Shown in pieces: positions 1-9,700 of a stretch of 64,000 nt of DNA. The first letter of the stretch is position 1. Every line of letters begins with the position of its first letter. The stretch comes from Prochlorothrix hollandica PCC 9006 = CALU 1027 (GTDB lineage: Bacteria > Cyanobacteriota > Cyanobacteriia > Prochlorotrichales > Prochlorotrichaceae): positions 44,986 through 108,985 of the forward strand of contig NZ_KB235933.1 of assembly GCF_000332315.1 (NCBI RefSeq), in the 5' to 3' direction. A program made the translations under genes and the position numbers. The notes beneath the pieces are model-generated. The model was given only the letters and a program-made list of their open reading frames with translations, did not search any database and was not told where the DNA came from.

Positions 1-300
1 TTTATAGGGGGGCTGCAATCCCAGCACAATGTCAGAAGCTGGAACCCCACGATCGACCAGTTCTTGCCCTAGGTCTGATTCTGTCATGTTCTGCTGAATC
101 CAGATTTTTCCTTGCTTGATATCCAGGTGAATGTAGCAAACATAAAGGCGATGCAGCCCCTGCCAACCCAGTTCGAGCAGTTGATAGTGATCGTTCTCCG
201 GATCGCAAATAATCTGACATTCAATGTCCGGATCGTCTTTCGTAGCGTGGCTTTGAAGTAACTCACGAATGATTTTGCGGTACTGATCTAATGTTTCCAT
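1..300 (-). CDS. xisI: XisI family protein (partial, runs off window)
   Basis: XisI was named as an fdxN-element excision-controlling factor in Nostoc/Anabaena, but the family is widespread in cyanobacteria lacking that element. The visible 100 codons start METLDQYRKIIRELLQ and include ELGWQGLHRLYVC and NMTESDLGQELVDRGVPASD, which are hallmark XisI segments. The usual length is about 110 residues, so only the last ten or so are missing beyond base 1. The start ATG at 300 overlaps the end of xisH by 13 bases, which indicates translational coupling. It is the last visible gene of the minus-strand defence-type operon. Its molecular role is not established; a partner or antitoxin-like role for XisH is only an inference. 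Confidence 0.93.
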   Translation of the reverse strand, partial: METLDQYRKIIRELLQSHATKDDPDIECQIICDPENDHYQLLELGWQGLHRLYVCYIHLDIKQGKIWIQQNMTESDLGQELVDRGVPASDIVLGLQPPYK

Positions 301-701
301 TCCACAATTTCCTCCTGGGTGGGATTGTAAATCAAGAGTTTCAAGGCATAGCTTTTGACGGCAGATTGCACAAAGCGTTCTTGAAAGAAGCTGTTAAATA
401 CGTCTTCAGGGATTGCCAGATAGAGAGTGCGATCGCGATCAGTCATCTCTAGGGCAAGGCGATAGTTCAGAAATTGTCCCAAGGCAGCATGGAAGTCATT
501 GATGGCAGAGGGGTTAATAAAGCCTTTGACCTCAACGGCAATTTTTTGTCCGTCTCGTTCCGCCGCAAACACTTTCTCAGCCGCCAAATCAATTTCTAAT
601 TTAACCCGATCGATACGGATGGTTAGGGGATCTCTGGTAATGTTCCACCCTTTTTTGATCAGGGCCGTTTTGACGGCTTGGTGAAATAAATCTTTCGCCA
701 T
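288..701 (-). CDS. xisH: XisH family protein (nuclease-like fold)
   Basis: A 137-residue protein, full length for the XisH family, starting MAKDLFHQAVKTALIKKGW. The segment with EIDLAAE followed by KIAVEVKGF has the spacing of a PD-(D/E)XK nuclease core (D, then E-x-K), consistent with the restriction-endonuclease-like fold attributed to XisH. It starts 6 bases after the DUF1156 methylase stop and overlaps xisI by 13 bases, so the three form one transcription unit. XisH/XisI pairs are often found near mobile and defence genes in cyanobacteria. No catalytic loss is visible. The real function (excision control, toxin-antitoxin or defence) is open. Confidence 0.93.
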   Translation of the reverse strand: MAKDLFHQAVKTALIKKGWNITRDPLTIRIDRVKLEIDLAAEKVFAAERDGQKIAVEVKGFINPSAINDFHAALGQFLNYRLALEMTDRDRTLYLAIPEDVFNSFFQERFVQSAVKSYALKLLIYNPTQEEIVEWKH

Positions 702-707
702 ATTTTT

Positions 708-2856
708 TTACCCTCCCAGCCCTTCATTGCGGATGCGGTTGGCGATGATTTCTGCTTTTTCGGCTTCTTCAGGGCGGGTATCGCGCCACATATCCGCGAG
801 GTAGTGGGCCATGGCCATCAGGTGGGGGCGCTTTTGGAAGTAGAGGTCATTGAGGCTGGTGCGAAGTTGCCCAATTACAACTTTGGGGTCTTTGTCGTTG
901 AGCAATTCTTGAATCGCCATCAGCAGTTCACTGAGCAGGGTTCCCCCCAGGTCGCCACCGGTTAACTCACGGGGCTTGAATTGCTGTGCGCCCTTGAGTC
1001 GAGCTTCGTTGGGCTTGAGGGATGCCATCAGCGGTTGATACTCGACCTGGAAGGCTTTAGAGAAGTTCTGATAATTGTCCAGTTTGGCGGCTCCGGTTTT
1101 CTCAATGGCGATCATCCGTAGGTAGAACCGCTCGACTCCGCTGATTTCGCCCCAGGTGTCGGGGTTGAGTTCTTTGAGCCGCTCAGGAATCAGCAGGTTG
1201 TTCGCCACCTCGGAGGCATACTCCACAATGTCATCGACGACGGTGGAGTCGCCCTTTTGCCGGGGCTGGAGCGCCAGGGTGGTCATATCCCGACCATCCA
1301 CCTCGGTGTATTGGGTCAGGACTTTGAGGGCGGCAGCATAGCCCGCCATTTGTAGGTCAGAGTCGTTAAAGACCGTCTCGCCATGGTCCTGGGCTTCGTC
1401 GTTTAGGTGCATCATCGACTCCATCTGAGCCGTCACCTCCTTGCGGATTTTGGGCAAGAGGCGCTGCTTGAAGGTGGAGGCCGCTTCCAGGCGCTTGCGG
1501 AGCAATAGGGTGACGGTGCCCTGCACATAGCCGCCTTGCTTGAGTTCGGAGGTGGTTTCGGTGGCGATGTACCAAGCGCTGACGACTTGCAGCCCTGCGG
1601 CCCAAAAGATGGACACCATATCGGCCCAAACCCCGGTGTCTTGGTGGGTAAACATGACGCATTGCAAGCCGTTGTCGGGCATGTGGTGGGTCATGGCGCG
1701 GTAGGCATCGACCATGCCCCGGCGAAAGGCTTCACCATCGCCTTTGATGGCTAAGGCACGGCGGGAATCCCAAATCCATCGATCGAAGGGGGCATGTGGA
1801 TTTTTGCGGAGCCAAGCGATAAAGAATTCGGTTATTTCTTCGTAGTTAACAGCATCGGCGTAAGGCGGGTCGGTAATCCATATATTTGCTTTTTCTTTAA
1901 GAGAGGAGGCATCAATGGCATAAACTTGAGCATTTATATCTAACAACGGAAAGCAAGAGCCTCTATATTCAACGATCTCTCTAAGAAACAACCATCCTCT
2001 TTCTCCTCGATTAAGTAATGTATTAAGCTTCTGTTGAGAGAAAGTATTATTATTTTTATCTCGGTTTGATGGACCGACCCAGGTGGTCAACTTGGAGTTG
2101 AAATCTAGTATTCTGGAAAACAATAGAAAACTACTTGATTTGTTGATAAGTCGTAGAGACGTTGCACCCATGAGTAGCTGCCTAGGGCTAAACAACTGAT
2201 GCCAGTATCGCCACCCTCGTTCACGAATAGGCTGGTCGGTGTTATATCCTGGTTCGATCGCCATATCCGGCACTAGTCCATGTGTTTGCCAGGTTGCTAG
2301 GTTTTGCTCCACAATTGTTTCAACCTTTCTTTCCCGCTCTAAATCAGCGTCCGTAATTGCGGCGAAATAGGTTTCTTGCCGAGATTGTCCGAGGGTCTCC
2401 TTAGTAATCCACTGGATGCAATACAGCCGCTCTTGGAAAATGTCATCGGAGCGAGGCTTAAAGTCGTTCAATTCCCATTGACGCAAGCGATTCCGATTCT
2501 CCCCTTCTTCGGTGCGGTAGTCGCCCCGGAGAGTCTTAATCGGTGTACGGTATACTTTGCCTTTAAGTTCATAGACCAGATTGCCATCTTGAACTGTGCC
2601 GTTAGTCGCCAGCCTCATTTTAGTAGCGCCAACATTCTCAATAATTTCGATATCAAAGCATTTTTGTTGATGATTTTCTTTAAGATTTATAATCGTATTT
2701 GATCTGGTAGAAACAACCAGTGTGGGCAGTAATGGAACTTGCCAGCCGGTTTCTGGGCAAAGTGTTTCGAGACAATATAGATAAATTCTTGCTCGATCTC
2801 CTTTCTCATTATGCTCAACACCCAATGAGGTTATTTCTCGATCAACAGCCTCGATA
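708..2856 (-). pseudogene. DUF1156 DNA methylase, 3' part (split by IS)
   Basis: C-terminal two thirds of a DUF1156-type adenine methylase. The catalytic DPPY motif is present (WITDPPYADAVNYEE, near base 1870), followed by the long C-terminal region ending near RPEEAEKAEIIANRI. The open frame extends to an ATG at 3008, but everything beyond 2856 is insertion-sequence DNA, so the first 54 residues of that frame are not native. The native junction is restored by joining this part (up to 2847) to 4191-5056. The combined length of 3,006 bases is an exact multiple of three and encodes 1,001 residues reading across KDLIEAVDREIT. The fragment lacks the SAM-binding motif and should be inactive alone. 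It lies 6 bases upstream of xisH. Confidence 0.9.
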
Positions 2857-4190
2857 CTGACTGACTGACACAAGTCCCTGAAGCCTAGCGTAGAGGGGGT
2901 TTTCAAAAGAGGGAAAGTCTGGGTTGATGGATCAGAAGTAATGAATAGAGTATCCATCAACATGAGAACCCAGACGAGACTGTATGACCAAGTATATCGA
3001 TATCTCACCCACGGCAGTGAATTTGTGGATAAGCGCCACTGCCAAGTGCTCAGTTGGATGGTGACAGCGTTGCTGTCGTGCCTGAACCTGAACCAAAGTC
3101 GTTGGGAACCGTATGTGGAGAGTCGTGCTGAGCAAGCCCAGAGCTACCAAAGACGGTGGCACCGCTTTCTGTGCAATGGTCGTGTGCAAGTGGAAAAGAT
3201 TTACGTGCCCCTAGTACAAGCAGTGCTGTGTACTTGGCACTCGAAGCGGGTATATGTGGCGTTGGATACGACAGTGTTATGGAACCGTTATTGCATGGTG
3301 CATCTGTCAGTGGTGTGCCCGGGTCGAGCGATCCCCTTGCTGTGGATGGGATTAGAGCATTCGAGCGCCTCGGTTGCGTTTGAGAAGTACCAACCCCTCT
3401 TAGAGCGAGCCGTACAAGTGTTGTCGTCGTTTGAGGAAGTGGTGCTGTTAGCAGATCGGGGCTTTGCCAATCAGGAACTGGTGCGTTGGCTTCAGACTAG
3501 CCCCTGGCATTGGGGGATTCGAGTACCCAGTGACACGACGGTTTATGGGGTTCATAAGCGAGGGTTTAGTCGTGAGGTGCGGCAGTTGTATCCCCCAAAG
3601 GGACAGGTGAAGCTCTATCATCAGGTGCGGATTTGGACTGATGCGCAGCTTCAGTGCAATCTCGCGTTAGCTTCGATGAGAGGAGTCAAGGACAAGTGGG
3701 CGATTATGACCGATGAAACTCCCACCTTGGAGACCTTTTGGGACTATGGACTGCGCTTTCGTATTGAACAGTTGTTTCTCGACAGCAAGTCTGGAGTCTT
3801 TGATTGGGAAGGGTCTAGAGTCCGCAACGTTGAGGCTCTCGAACGCCTCTATCTAGTGGTCGCCATTTCCCTGCTGTTCGCGACTATCACGGGCATGGCG
3901 GTGCAACGGGCGGACTTGCGTCGTCAAGTCGATACCCATTGGCGGCGGGGCTTGAGCTACCTCAAAATAGGTCTCCGTTGGTTAACGGGGGTGGTTCACA
4001 AAGGCCGTGATTTTCTGCCCTTCGATGCTCTACTCTACCGAGACCCCGAACCTTGTTTTGCTTCTGCTAAGGCCAAGCAAAAACACCTCGAACAATTCTC
4101 GATTGAGCGAGTGCAGACCTTTTACTGTTCTGCTTGAGAAGCCTCTAACCAAGGCTGTCACTATCTTTCACAGATGTGTCAGTCAGTCAG
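2857..4190 (+). mobile_element. IS4-family insertion sequence, complete, with 9-bp target duplication
   Basis: A 1,334-bp element. The left end reads CTGACTGACTGACACA and the right end is its perfect 16-base inverse. It is flanked by direct copies of GCCTCGATA at 2848-2856 and 4191-4199, a 9-bp target duplication. It carries one transposase gene in the opposite direction to the interrupted methylase. The identical terminal repeats, identical target copies and intact transposase all point to a recent insertion. Its ends closely match those of a 141-bp MITE at 38450-38590. Confidence 0.95.
2962..4137 (+). CDS. IS4-family DDE transposase
   Basis: A 391-residue transposase from ATG 2962 (an upstream in-frame ATG at 2941 would add 7 residues). 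DDE catalytic positions are visible: the first D in VALDTTVLW, the second in LLADRGFAN, and the third in YGLRFRIEQLFLDSK. The last fits the IS4 signature Y-(2)-R-(3)-E-(6)-K exactly. The frame is intact from end to end, so the element may be active. It sits inside the DUF1156 methylase gene and is transcribed against it, which may also produce antisense RNA over the methylase 5' part. Confidence 0.92.
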   Translation: MRTQTRLYDQVYRYLTHGSEFVDKRHCQVLSWMVTALLSCLNLNQSRWEPYVESRAEQAQSYQRRWHRFLCNGRVQVEKIYVPLVQAVLCTWHSKRVYVALDTTVLWNRYCMVHLSVVCPGRAIPLLWMGLEHSSASVAFEKYQPLLERAVQVLSSFEEVVLLADRGFANQELVRWLQTSPWHWGIRVPSDTTVYGVHKRGFSREVRQLYPPKGQVKLYHQVRIWTDAQLQCNLALASMRGVKDKWAIMTDETPTLETFWDYGLRFRIEQLFLDSKSGVFDWEGSRVRNVEALERLYLVVAISLLFATITGMAVQRADLRRQVDTHWRRGLSYLKIGLRWLTGVVHKGRDFLPFDALLYRDPEPCFASAKAKQKHLEQFSIERVQTFYCSA

Positions 4191-5056
4191 GCCTCGATAA
4201 GATCTTTTTGTACCTTCTCAATTTCCCCTCGTTTTTCCGGGCTGGCTCCAATGATATTCAACGCCCCCCAAGTCAACATACAGGCCACCGGGTTCAGATC
4301 CGAGGCATAGACATCACAGCCCAACCGCGCCGCCTCAAAGGGGATCGAGCCGCCGCCGCAAAAGGTATCCCCCACCCTGGGCCGATGCCCATAGCGCAAT
4401 ATCCCCAACTGCTCCACCAGTTGCTCATGGCAATGCGCCGCAATACCAAACGCCCCCAGATGCGCGTTCACCTCATCCCAAATGGGACCATAGAGCACCG
4501 CTGGGTCTAACTCCTCCGGTCGCTTGCACAGTTTAACCTTCTGCTCATAGGACAGTCCGTCCAGGGCTTGGGCTAATAGCGGGTGTTTCTGTTCCTCCGC
4601 CAGTCCCCGCCGCCACCGCAGTTTCAGCTTGGGATACTGGGACAAATCCAGGGGAAATTGCAGTGCCTCAAGCTCATCGGCATCATAGACAGTTTGAGGA
4701 TTGGTGAAATCAAAAAAGTCCCAGGGGTTGCTGAGGGTAATGCGTTCCGCGATTGCCGCCACCTTCAGATCTGGCTCCCGCCGCCCAAAAGCCGCATCAT
4801 CAATCCCCATCAACTGCTCAAAGATGTGCAGATCCGCTGACCGGTCATCGGTCACGGGCAGCAGACAGCCTAGGATGATCGCCCGCACCATAACCAAGGG
4901 CTTGCGACCCTTCCAGTAGGAACCCAACGCCGTCAGGGTTTGCCCCGCCCCGGCCTTGCGCTCCTTCTGCGCCTCCGCCGAAATCTTCTGGGCCGGAAAC
5001 ACCCGCTCGATCAGCGAGGGGGCATCTTGTAGGGATAGAGGAGTAAGCGTGGGCAT
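4191..5056 (-). pseudogene. DUF1156 DNA methylase, 5' part (split by IS)
   Basis: N-terminal 289 residues of the methylase, starting MPTLTPLSLQDAPSLIERVFP. It contains the SAM-binding motif GDTFCGGGSIPFEAARLG, followed by the acidic YASDLNPVA. The frame runs 4 bases into the IS and stops at 4187. In the intact gene this is followed by the DPPY-bearing part at 708-2847, so the insertion separates cofactor binding from catalysis. In this family the DUF1156 domain lies at the N terminus. In related clusters the methylase pairs with DUF499 and DUF3780 proteins and a helicase. No helicase is visible here; it may lie beyond the left edge or be absent. Confidence 0.9.
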
Positions 5057-5082
5057 GGGTTATCTCGTTGACATTAGTGGTT

Positions 5083-5150
5083 GGCTCCCTAAATCCCCCA
5101 ATGCTGGGGGACTTTCGATCGGGCTTCCCTAAGTTTGGGGGCTGGGGGGC
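5083..5150. repeat. Repeat family H, copy 1
   Basis: A G/C-run palindromic repeat: CTCCCTAAATCCCCCAA at the left, AAGTTTGGGGGCTGGGGGGC at the right. It lies between the DUF1156 and DUF5615 genes. The DUF5615 stop codon (TAG at 5152-5150) abuts its edge. Two further copies lie at 5828-5974. Confidence 0.7.
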
Positions 5151-5571
5151 TACTCGATCGGTACCTCCTGATACTCACCGGCCTGAATAGCATCAACGAC
5201 AGACTGGATACGATCGGTCTGTTGTTGAATACGAGGCCAGGAGGTAGACAATAAAACGACGATCGCAATTTGACGGTCAGTTAAGTTTTGTTGATAACGC
5301 AGGTTGCGATCGGTAGTCATTAACAGCTCATACAGCAACCCTAAATCAGTTGTAAGGATCTCGACGGCTGAAACCCTTGGTGTGGTGTGCCCCCTCCGGG
5401 GGCACACCACACGACCCATTTAGGACTGCTGTAGTTATTCTGTTCAGCCATCGTTAACAACTCACCATTAGACAATTCTGACCATCCCCGTTCGTATGCA
5501 GTATCAATTGTATGATCTGGTAAATAACGGCGTAACGGCACAGGCGTACCTTGATCGAACAGAATTTTCAT
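5150..5571 (-). pseudogene. DUF5615 PIN-like protein gene split by a MITE
   Basis: DUF5615 proteins are small PIN-like predicted nucleases, usually encoded after a DUF433 partner. The first part (MKILFDQGTPVPLRRYLPD to MAEQNNY) is followed by 101 extra bases and then by ELLMTTDRNLRYQQNLTDRQ to the stop. The insert is a family A MITE with a duplicated TA. Removing one TA and the 99-bp core rejoins AAC-TAT-GAG (N-Y-E) and restores a 106-residue protein of normal family length. With the insert, translation passes into the MITE and stops at 5341. The ATG overlaps the DUF433 stop by one base (TAATG), typical of this gene pair. Confidence 0.9.
5331..5433. mobile_element. MITE family A, copy 1, inside DUF5615 gene
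   Basis: A 103-bp unit counting both flanking TA dinucleotides (core 5333-5431). Left end TACAGCAACCCTAAAT, right end the inverse of TACAGCAGTCCTAAAT. The centre is a long hairpin, GTGGTGTGCCCCC against GGGGGCACACCAC. The interrupted frame proves that TA is the duplicated target, as expected for IS630/Tc1-mariner-type transposition. Confidence 0.95.
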
Positions 5572-5807
5572 TAACTGGCTATTTGATTCAATACCGTTAG
5601 TTCGTAATCTAAGAGAGCCTCTACCTGTGCCCTGGTTACTCCCGGAAACCATTCCAGAAACTGATCAATAGATGCCCCATCCTTAAGATTCTCAAAGAAG
5701 GCCGCCACAGGAACGCGAGTCCCCCTAAAGACCCATGCACCACTGACTTTATCGGGATGACGCTCTAGCATATTCAAAGAGTTTAAGTGTTCCATTGACT
5801 TCACCAT
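5571..5807 (-). CDS. DUF433 domain protein (putative antitoxin)
   Basis: A 78-residue DUF433 protein. The family core is visible as PDKVSGAWVFRGTRVPV followed by LKDGASIDQFLEWFPGVTRAQVEALLDY, a small winged-helix-like domain. DUF433 genes sit directly upstream of DUF5615 genes and are taken to be the antitoxin. Here the stop codon overlaps the partner's ATG (TAATG). An in-frame ATG at 5795 preceded by GGTGA is an alternative start. The pair is embedded between the DUF3780 and DUF1156 genes, so it looks like cargo of the defence operon. With its partner broken, this gene may be a solitary antitoxin. Confidence 0.85.
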   Translation of the reverse strand: MVKSMEHLNSLNMLERHPDKVSGAWVFRGTRVPVAAFFENLKDGASIDQFLEWFPGVTRAQVEALLDYELTVLNQIAS

Positions 5808-5827
5808 TGTGCGAGCTTTGATGGTTT

Positions 5828-5974
5828 GCCCCCTAAATCCCCCAACTCCGAGAGACTTTCCGATCCGGCTCCCCCAAACTTGGGGTCCGGGGGGCAGTCT
5901 TAGCCCCCTAAATCCCCCAAGTCCAGGAGATTTTCAGATTTCCGGCCCCCCCAAATTTGGGGGCGGGGGGGGGC
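5828..5974. repeat. Repeat family H, two tandem copies
   Basis: Two adjacent 68-72-base copies, at 5828-5895 and 5903-5974. Each begins GCCCCCTAAATCCCCCAA and ends with a run of G after AACTTGGGG or AATTTGGGG. They fill the gap between the DUF3780 stop and the DUF433 start. The mirror-image C-run and G-run can pair as a hairpin. Confidence 0.7.
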
Positions 5975-5981
5975 GGCGGCG

Positions 5982-6596
5982 CTAACTCTGAAATAGGGGC
6001 AAGTTTTCGTAAATCTTGTCGTTGGTGACTTGGTGATCTGCCTTCCGAGGTTCGCGGATGGTCGGCTGCGGCGTGTCACCTAGGGCATATTTCAGCGCCA
6101 TGCGCCAGCCTCGCCCCTTGTCATCAGGGCCACCCACCGTTGCCGCTGTCATCCCAAACAGCCACCACCGCTCCTCCGGGCGCAACGCCAGCCAGTTCCG
6201 CAACGCCGCACCGACCTTCTCTTCTGCCAGATCCTCGATCGCCCAGGCCAACACACACAGCTCCTTCCCCATCAGGCGATCGATCCGATTTTCGCCCACC
6301 TTCCACTGCCCCGGCTTAAGCTGGTGAGCCTTCAGGCGCTCATTAAACATCCGCTTCACCGGGTTAGCAATTTCCGTCCAGGCAGGGCGGGGCAAAACCA
6401 CCCGGTCTAGCAACTCACTGTCATCGCCAGCAGTATGCATCCCCAGATCTTCGATAATTTGCACAGGCTGGGTATTGCCTCGCGGAATACTCACCACAAA
6501 ATGATGGGGAGCCGCCGTGAGCGGTACCCCAAACCCTTGGGTGGCATGGGCTAGGGGGTTGGCCTTGGTTCGCGTCTTTGGGGATTGGTTGGCCAT
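5982..6596 (-). CDS. DUF3780 family protein
   Basis: A 204-residue protein recognised as DUF3780 mainly from its content and its position between DUF499 and DUF1156. Recognisable stretches include GFGVPLTAAPHHFVVSIPRG, WKVGENRIDRLMGKELCVLAWAIED and RPEERWWLFGMTAATVGG. No catalytic motif or membrane segment is visible. The function is unknown; in related defence clusters it accompanies the DUF1156 methylase and DUF499 ATPase. The gene originally began about 30 bases after the DUF499 stop. A family B MITE has increased the gap to 132 bases and may weaken coupling. No strong ribosome-binding site is seen before the ATG. Confidence 0.8.
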   Translation of the reverse strand: MANQSPKTRTKANPLAHATQGFGVPLTAAPHHFVVSIPRGNTQPVQIIEDLGMHTAGDDSELLDRVVLPRPAWTEIANPVKRMFNERLKAHQLKPGQWKVGENRIDRLMGKELCVLAWAIEDLAEEKVGAALRNWLALRPEERWWLFGMTAATVGGPDDKGRGWRMALKYALGDTPQPTIREPRKADHQVTNDKIYENLPLFQS

Positions 6597-6629
6597 TAAG
6601 GGATACTCTTGTACTCAAACCATATTACT

Positions 6630-6728
6630 GGGCACCTCGAAAAATTCAGATTTTCGTCCAGTGACCCACGCAAGAATCAGGGTTGGGTTGGGCGGCTTCG
6701 CCGCCCAACCCAACTAATCGAGGTGCCC
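6630..6728. mobile_element. MITE family B, copy 1, at the DUF499 stop codon
   Basis: A 99-bp element bounded by GGGCACCTCGA and its inverse TCGAGGTGCCC, with an internal GGCGGCTTCGCCGCC hairpin. It is flanked by TTACT on both sides (6625-6629 and 6729-6733), a 5-bp target duplication. On the coding strand the duplication contains the TAA stop of DUF499, so both the upstream frame and its stop are preserved. Confidence 0.88.
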
Positions 6729-9700
6729 TTACTGCTCCACCGTGTTAGGTGTTAGCTCAGTACCTGCTAACTCAGCAAAGGCTTTCAGGTCAAATCCTGT
6801 GTTAAAACTAGCCCCATCCCGGATCGTTACCTGCACTAAAGCATCTGGCTCATTTAGATTTTCGCGTAGAGCAGCGATCACTTTTTCCAACATAGCAGGG
6901 TTAACGGGGCGACTATTGAACCGCACCTGCACCCCTTGCTCCCCTTCGCCCACGGTGAGAATAACGCCGTGAAAGACAATACCCTGTCGCTCCCTGAATT
7001 TGGCAAAAACGTTGTAGACCACATCAGTGGTTTCTAAGCAGGATTTAACTCGGATTTTGGCTGGTTTGGTTTCATCTAGCTCGACTCGTGTGCTGCCTTT
7101 CTCAGGGATTGTAAAGGTTTCAGTAGCGGTTGCTTCGCCCGCGCTGGCATGGACCTGAAGCAAGATCTGACTATCGGAAATGAGTACAGGGCCGTCGTAG
7201 ATCCGGCCCTCCCGTGGGTTGGTGCCATCAATGGTATAGCGCAACTCGGCATTTGGCGTTACCGCTAGCTCCACCTCCCGATGGTTAGGGCGATCGTGCA
7301 CCTGATGTCGGATTTTGAGCTTAGTGACCCAGCGTTTCGCTTCCCCTGGTTCATGGGTACCCGTGGGGTCGATCGCCAAAAAATATAGCGTTGGCTCCTT
7401 AGTGCGGAAGGCATCCAGATCATCCACAATGGGATCCGCTTCACTAACGACAGCGGATGGACTGTAATGCACCCTTGGATTGGACCCAGCATGGAGAGGT
7501 GTCAGTGTAAACACCGATTCCCCAGTTTGGGTATCTTGCATCTGACTGACAATATTGACGGATGTTTTCTCCTTCGGAAAGGGACCTTTTTCAATCCAGC
7601 CATCATTGCCCTCGCGCCAGCGCCCCTGGGAAAGCGCCTTAACCTTGAGCTGATCTAACCCCTTGATGCCCGGTAGCCAGGGCCAAGCTGGGTTGCTCTT
7701 GGCCCGCATCAGCACATCCCGCCAGGGTGTACGGCGATCGTTCTGGGGCCACAGTTCCTCCTCAGCCATCGCAAAATAAGGCAGTGGATCGGTTTCGGCA
7801 TCCAGGGCGAGCTTGTTATCACAGCGCATACTCGCCAGCATGGTTTCAATCTGGGTTTCAACACGGTCTTCGGTCCTCTGCCCAAACTTTAGCCCATTCT
7901 CAATAGTGGCCGGTTGTAGCCCCTCTTCAGAGGGATAGAAAAGTCGATTGTAGGTGCCCTGAAGTGCCTGGAGAAAGGCTCCCTCAGCCTCTTCTTGGGC
8001 ATCCTGGGCTTGGGCATAGAGGGCATCGCTGGAGTTGATCCCCTTGGCAATGGTTTCGATCGCGTAGAGTTCCCGTAGGGATTCTTCGACCCGGCTGGCC
8101 ATGTGGGTATCGTTACCAGACAGCAGCAGTAGATTGTTCTTCTCAGGAACCGAGCCATAGAACCGATGGATATCCTCCGGTGGCACACTGTTGTCTGGGG
8201 GCACAACAACGAGAATGCGATGGCTACTGAGCCGAATCTCGTCGATTTCTGGCATGACCAAGACCTCTTGATAGGCCCGCCGCGATCGGGCTTCCAGTTC
8301 CCCTTGCAAGCGCGTCCGCAGCGCCTTATCAACCTTGGCCTTGGGCAATCCCTGTGCCTCCCGCTGAATCCGCTTGGTTAGGTTCTCTGTATCTTTGAAG
8401 TAAAAGAGTTCCCCCTCGACATGGAGATACCAGGCACTTTTCCGCAGTCGATCGAATGCTTGGTGAAACTCCTCTGGCTTCCGGTTGGGCGCGGCTAGGT
8501 ATTCAATCACCTCCTCCCGCCGTAGCCCCATATGCCCTTTCACCGCCAAGGACAAGGATGCCGAGAGAATCATTGCCGCCACCTGAGACGCGGCATCACT
8601 ATTCAAATTGGCATCAATTTCTTCAGCATGGGCGTTGCCATTATCGGCAATATCCTTGGTAATGGCTGGACGCAGGGCACGGTTGATATCCGTCACCTCG
8701 TTCATCACCTGGCTATCGTTTAGGTTCAGGTGCTGGGTGCCGATCAGAAAGATATCGTTCTGCTCACGGGACCAAACCGATCGCACCACCCGGGCGGCGA
8801 ACTGCAACAAACCCCGAGTCTCCCGAAAGTCAGGATTGTCCTTAAAGAGGGCAACCAGGTGCTTAAAGGCTGGGTGAAATGGATAGGTTGCCCGGATTTC
8901 GTCAGCAATTTGCTCCAGGCTGCGAGCGGTTAGATAGCCGCTGTCCTCTGCCAGCTTCACCTGAGCCGCATAGGCTTCGGCCACTTCATCAATATCCTCT
9001 TCCGTCGGTAGTTCAGAAAACAAGCGCTTGCGCAAAATCGAGTAGATCTCACTGCCCTCCAGGGAAACCGGGGTAATCTTCTTGGCCTGCCGAGACGCTT
9101 CTCGCTGCACATCGGCCACCAGTTTCCTGACTTCATTGACTTGCTCACGGTAGCTGTCCGAGAGGTTTGCCAGCACCACACAGCAGCGAGGCAGCTCCAA
9201 CGCCGCCACAAATAGGTTCGACAATGCCCTGGTCAGGACATCCACCATCGAACCTTTGCCCACTAGCACCGTCCGCGCTTCTAGGAAGTAGGGCGGCAAT
9301 TCGTCAAATAGGATCAGGGTCGGGAGATCGCCGATGATTTCCTTCCAGTGCTCCTTGCCAGGTGCCTTCGGCCCGTTTTGCCAGAATTGGCGCATCTGTT
9401 CTTCTGCACCAAGCTGCTTAGCAATCTCACCCCACAGATAATGGTCGGGACTATCGCGCCCATCAAACACCGCCACACGGGCTGGCTGATCATCTAAACG
9501 AGCCATGACATCACTGGGCAGCACCTGCGATCGTTGAGGGGGATATTTAGCCAACAGCCCCAGGGCACACATCAGGTGGGTCTTGCCACCACCCATAGCT
9601 TGAGACAGTTCAAATAACGCCTGATCGGTTTGCCCTGACAGTCGCAATAACCCTTCACGGAGCAGCTCCTCCATGCCATTGGTGAGATAGCTTTTTTCAA

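Noticed and set aside
2941..3008. Native N terminus for the 766-residue DUF1156 frame
   Set aside because: Bases 2857-3008 belong to the IS; the true upstream part lies at 4191-5056.
4140..4190. Second partner gene or passenger in the IS4 element
   Set aside because: Only 50 bases follow the transposase stop; no further frame fits inside the inverted repeats.
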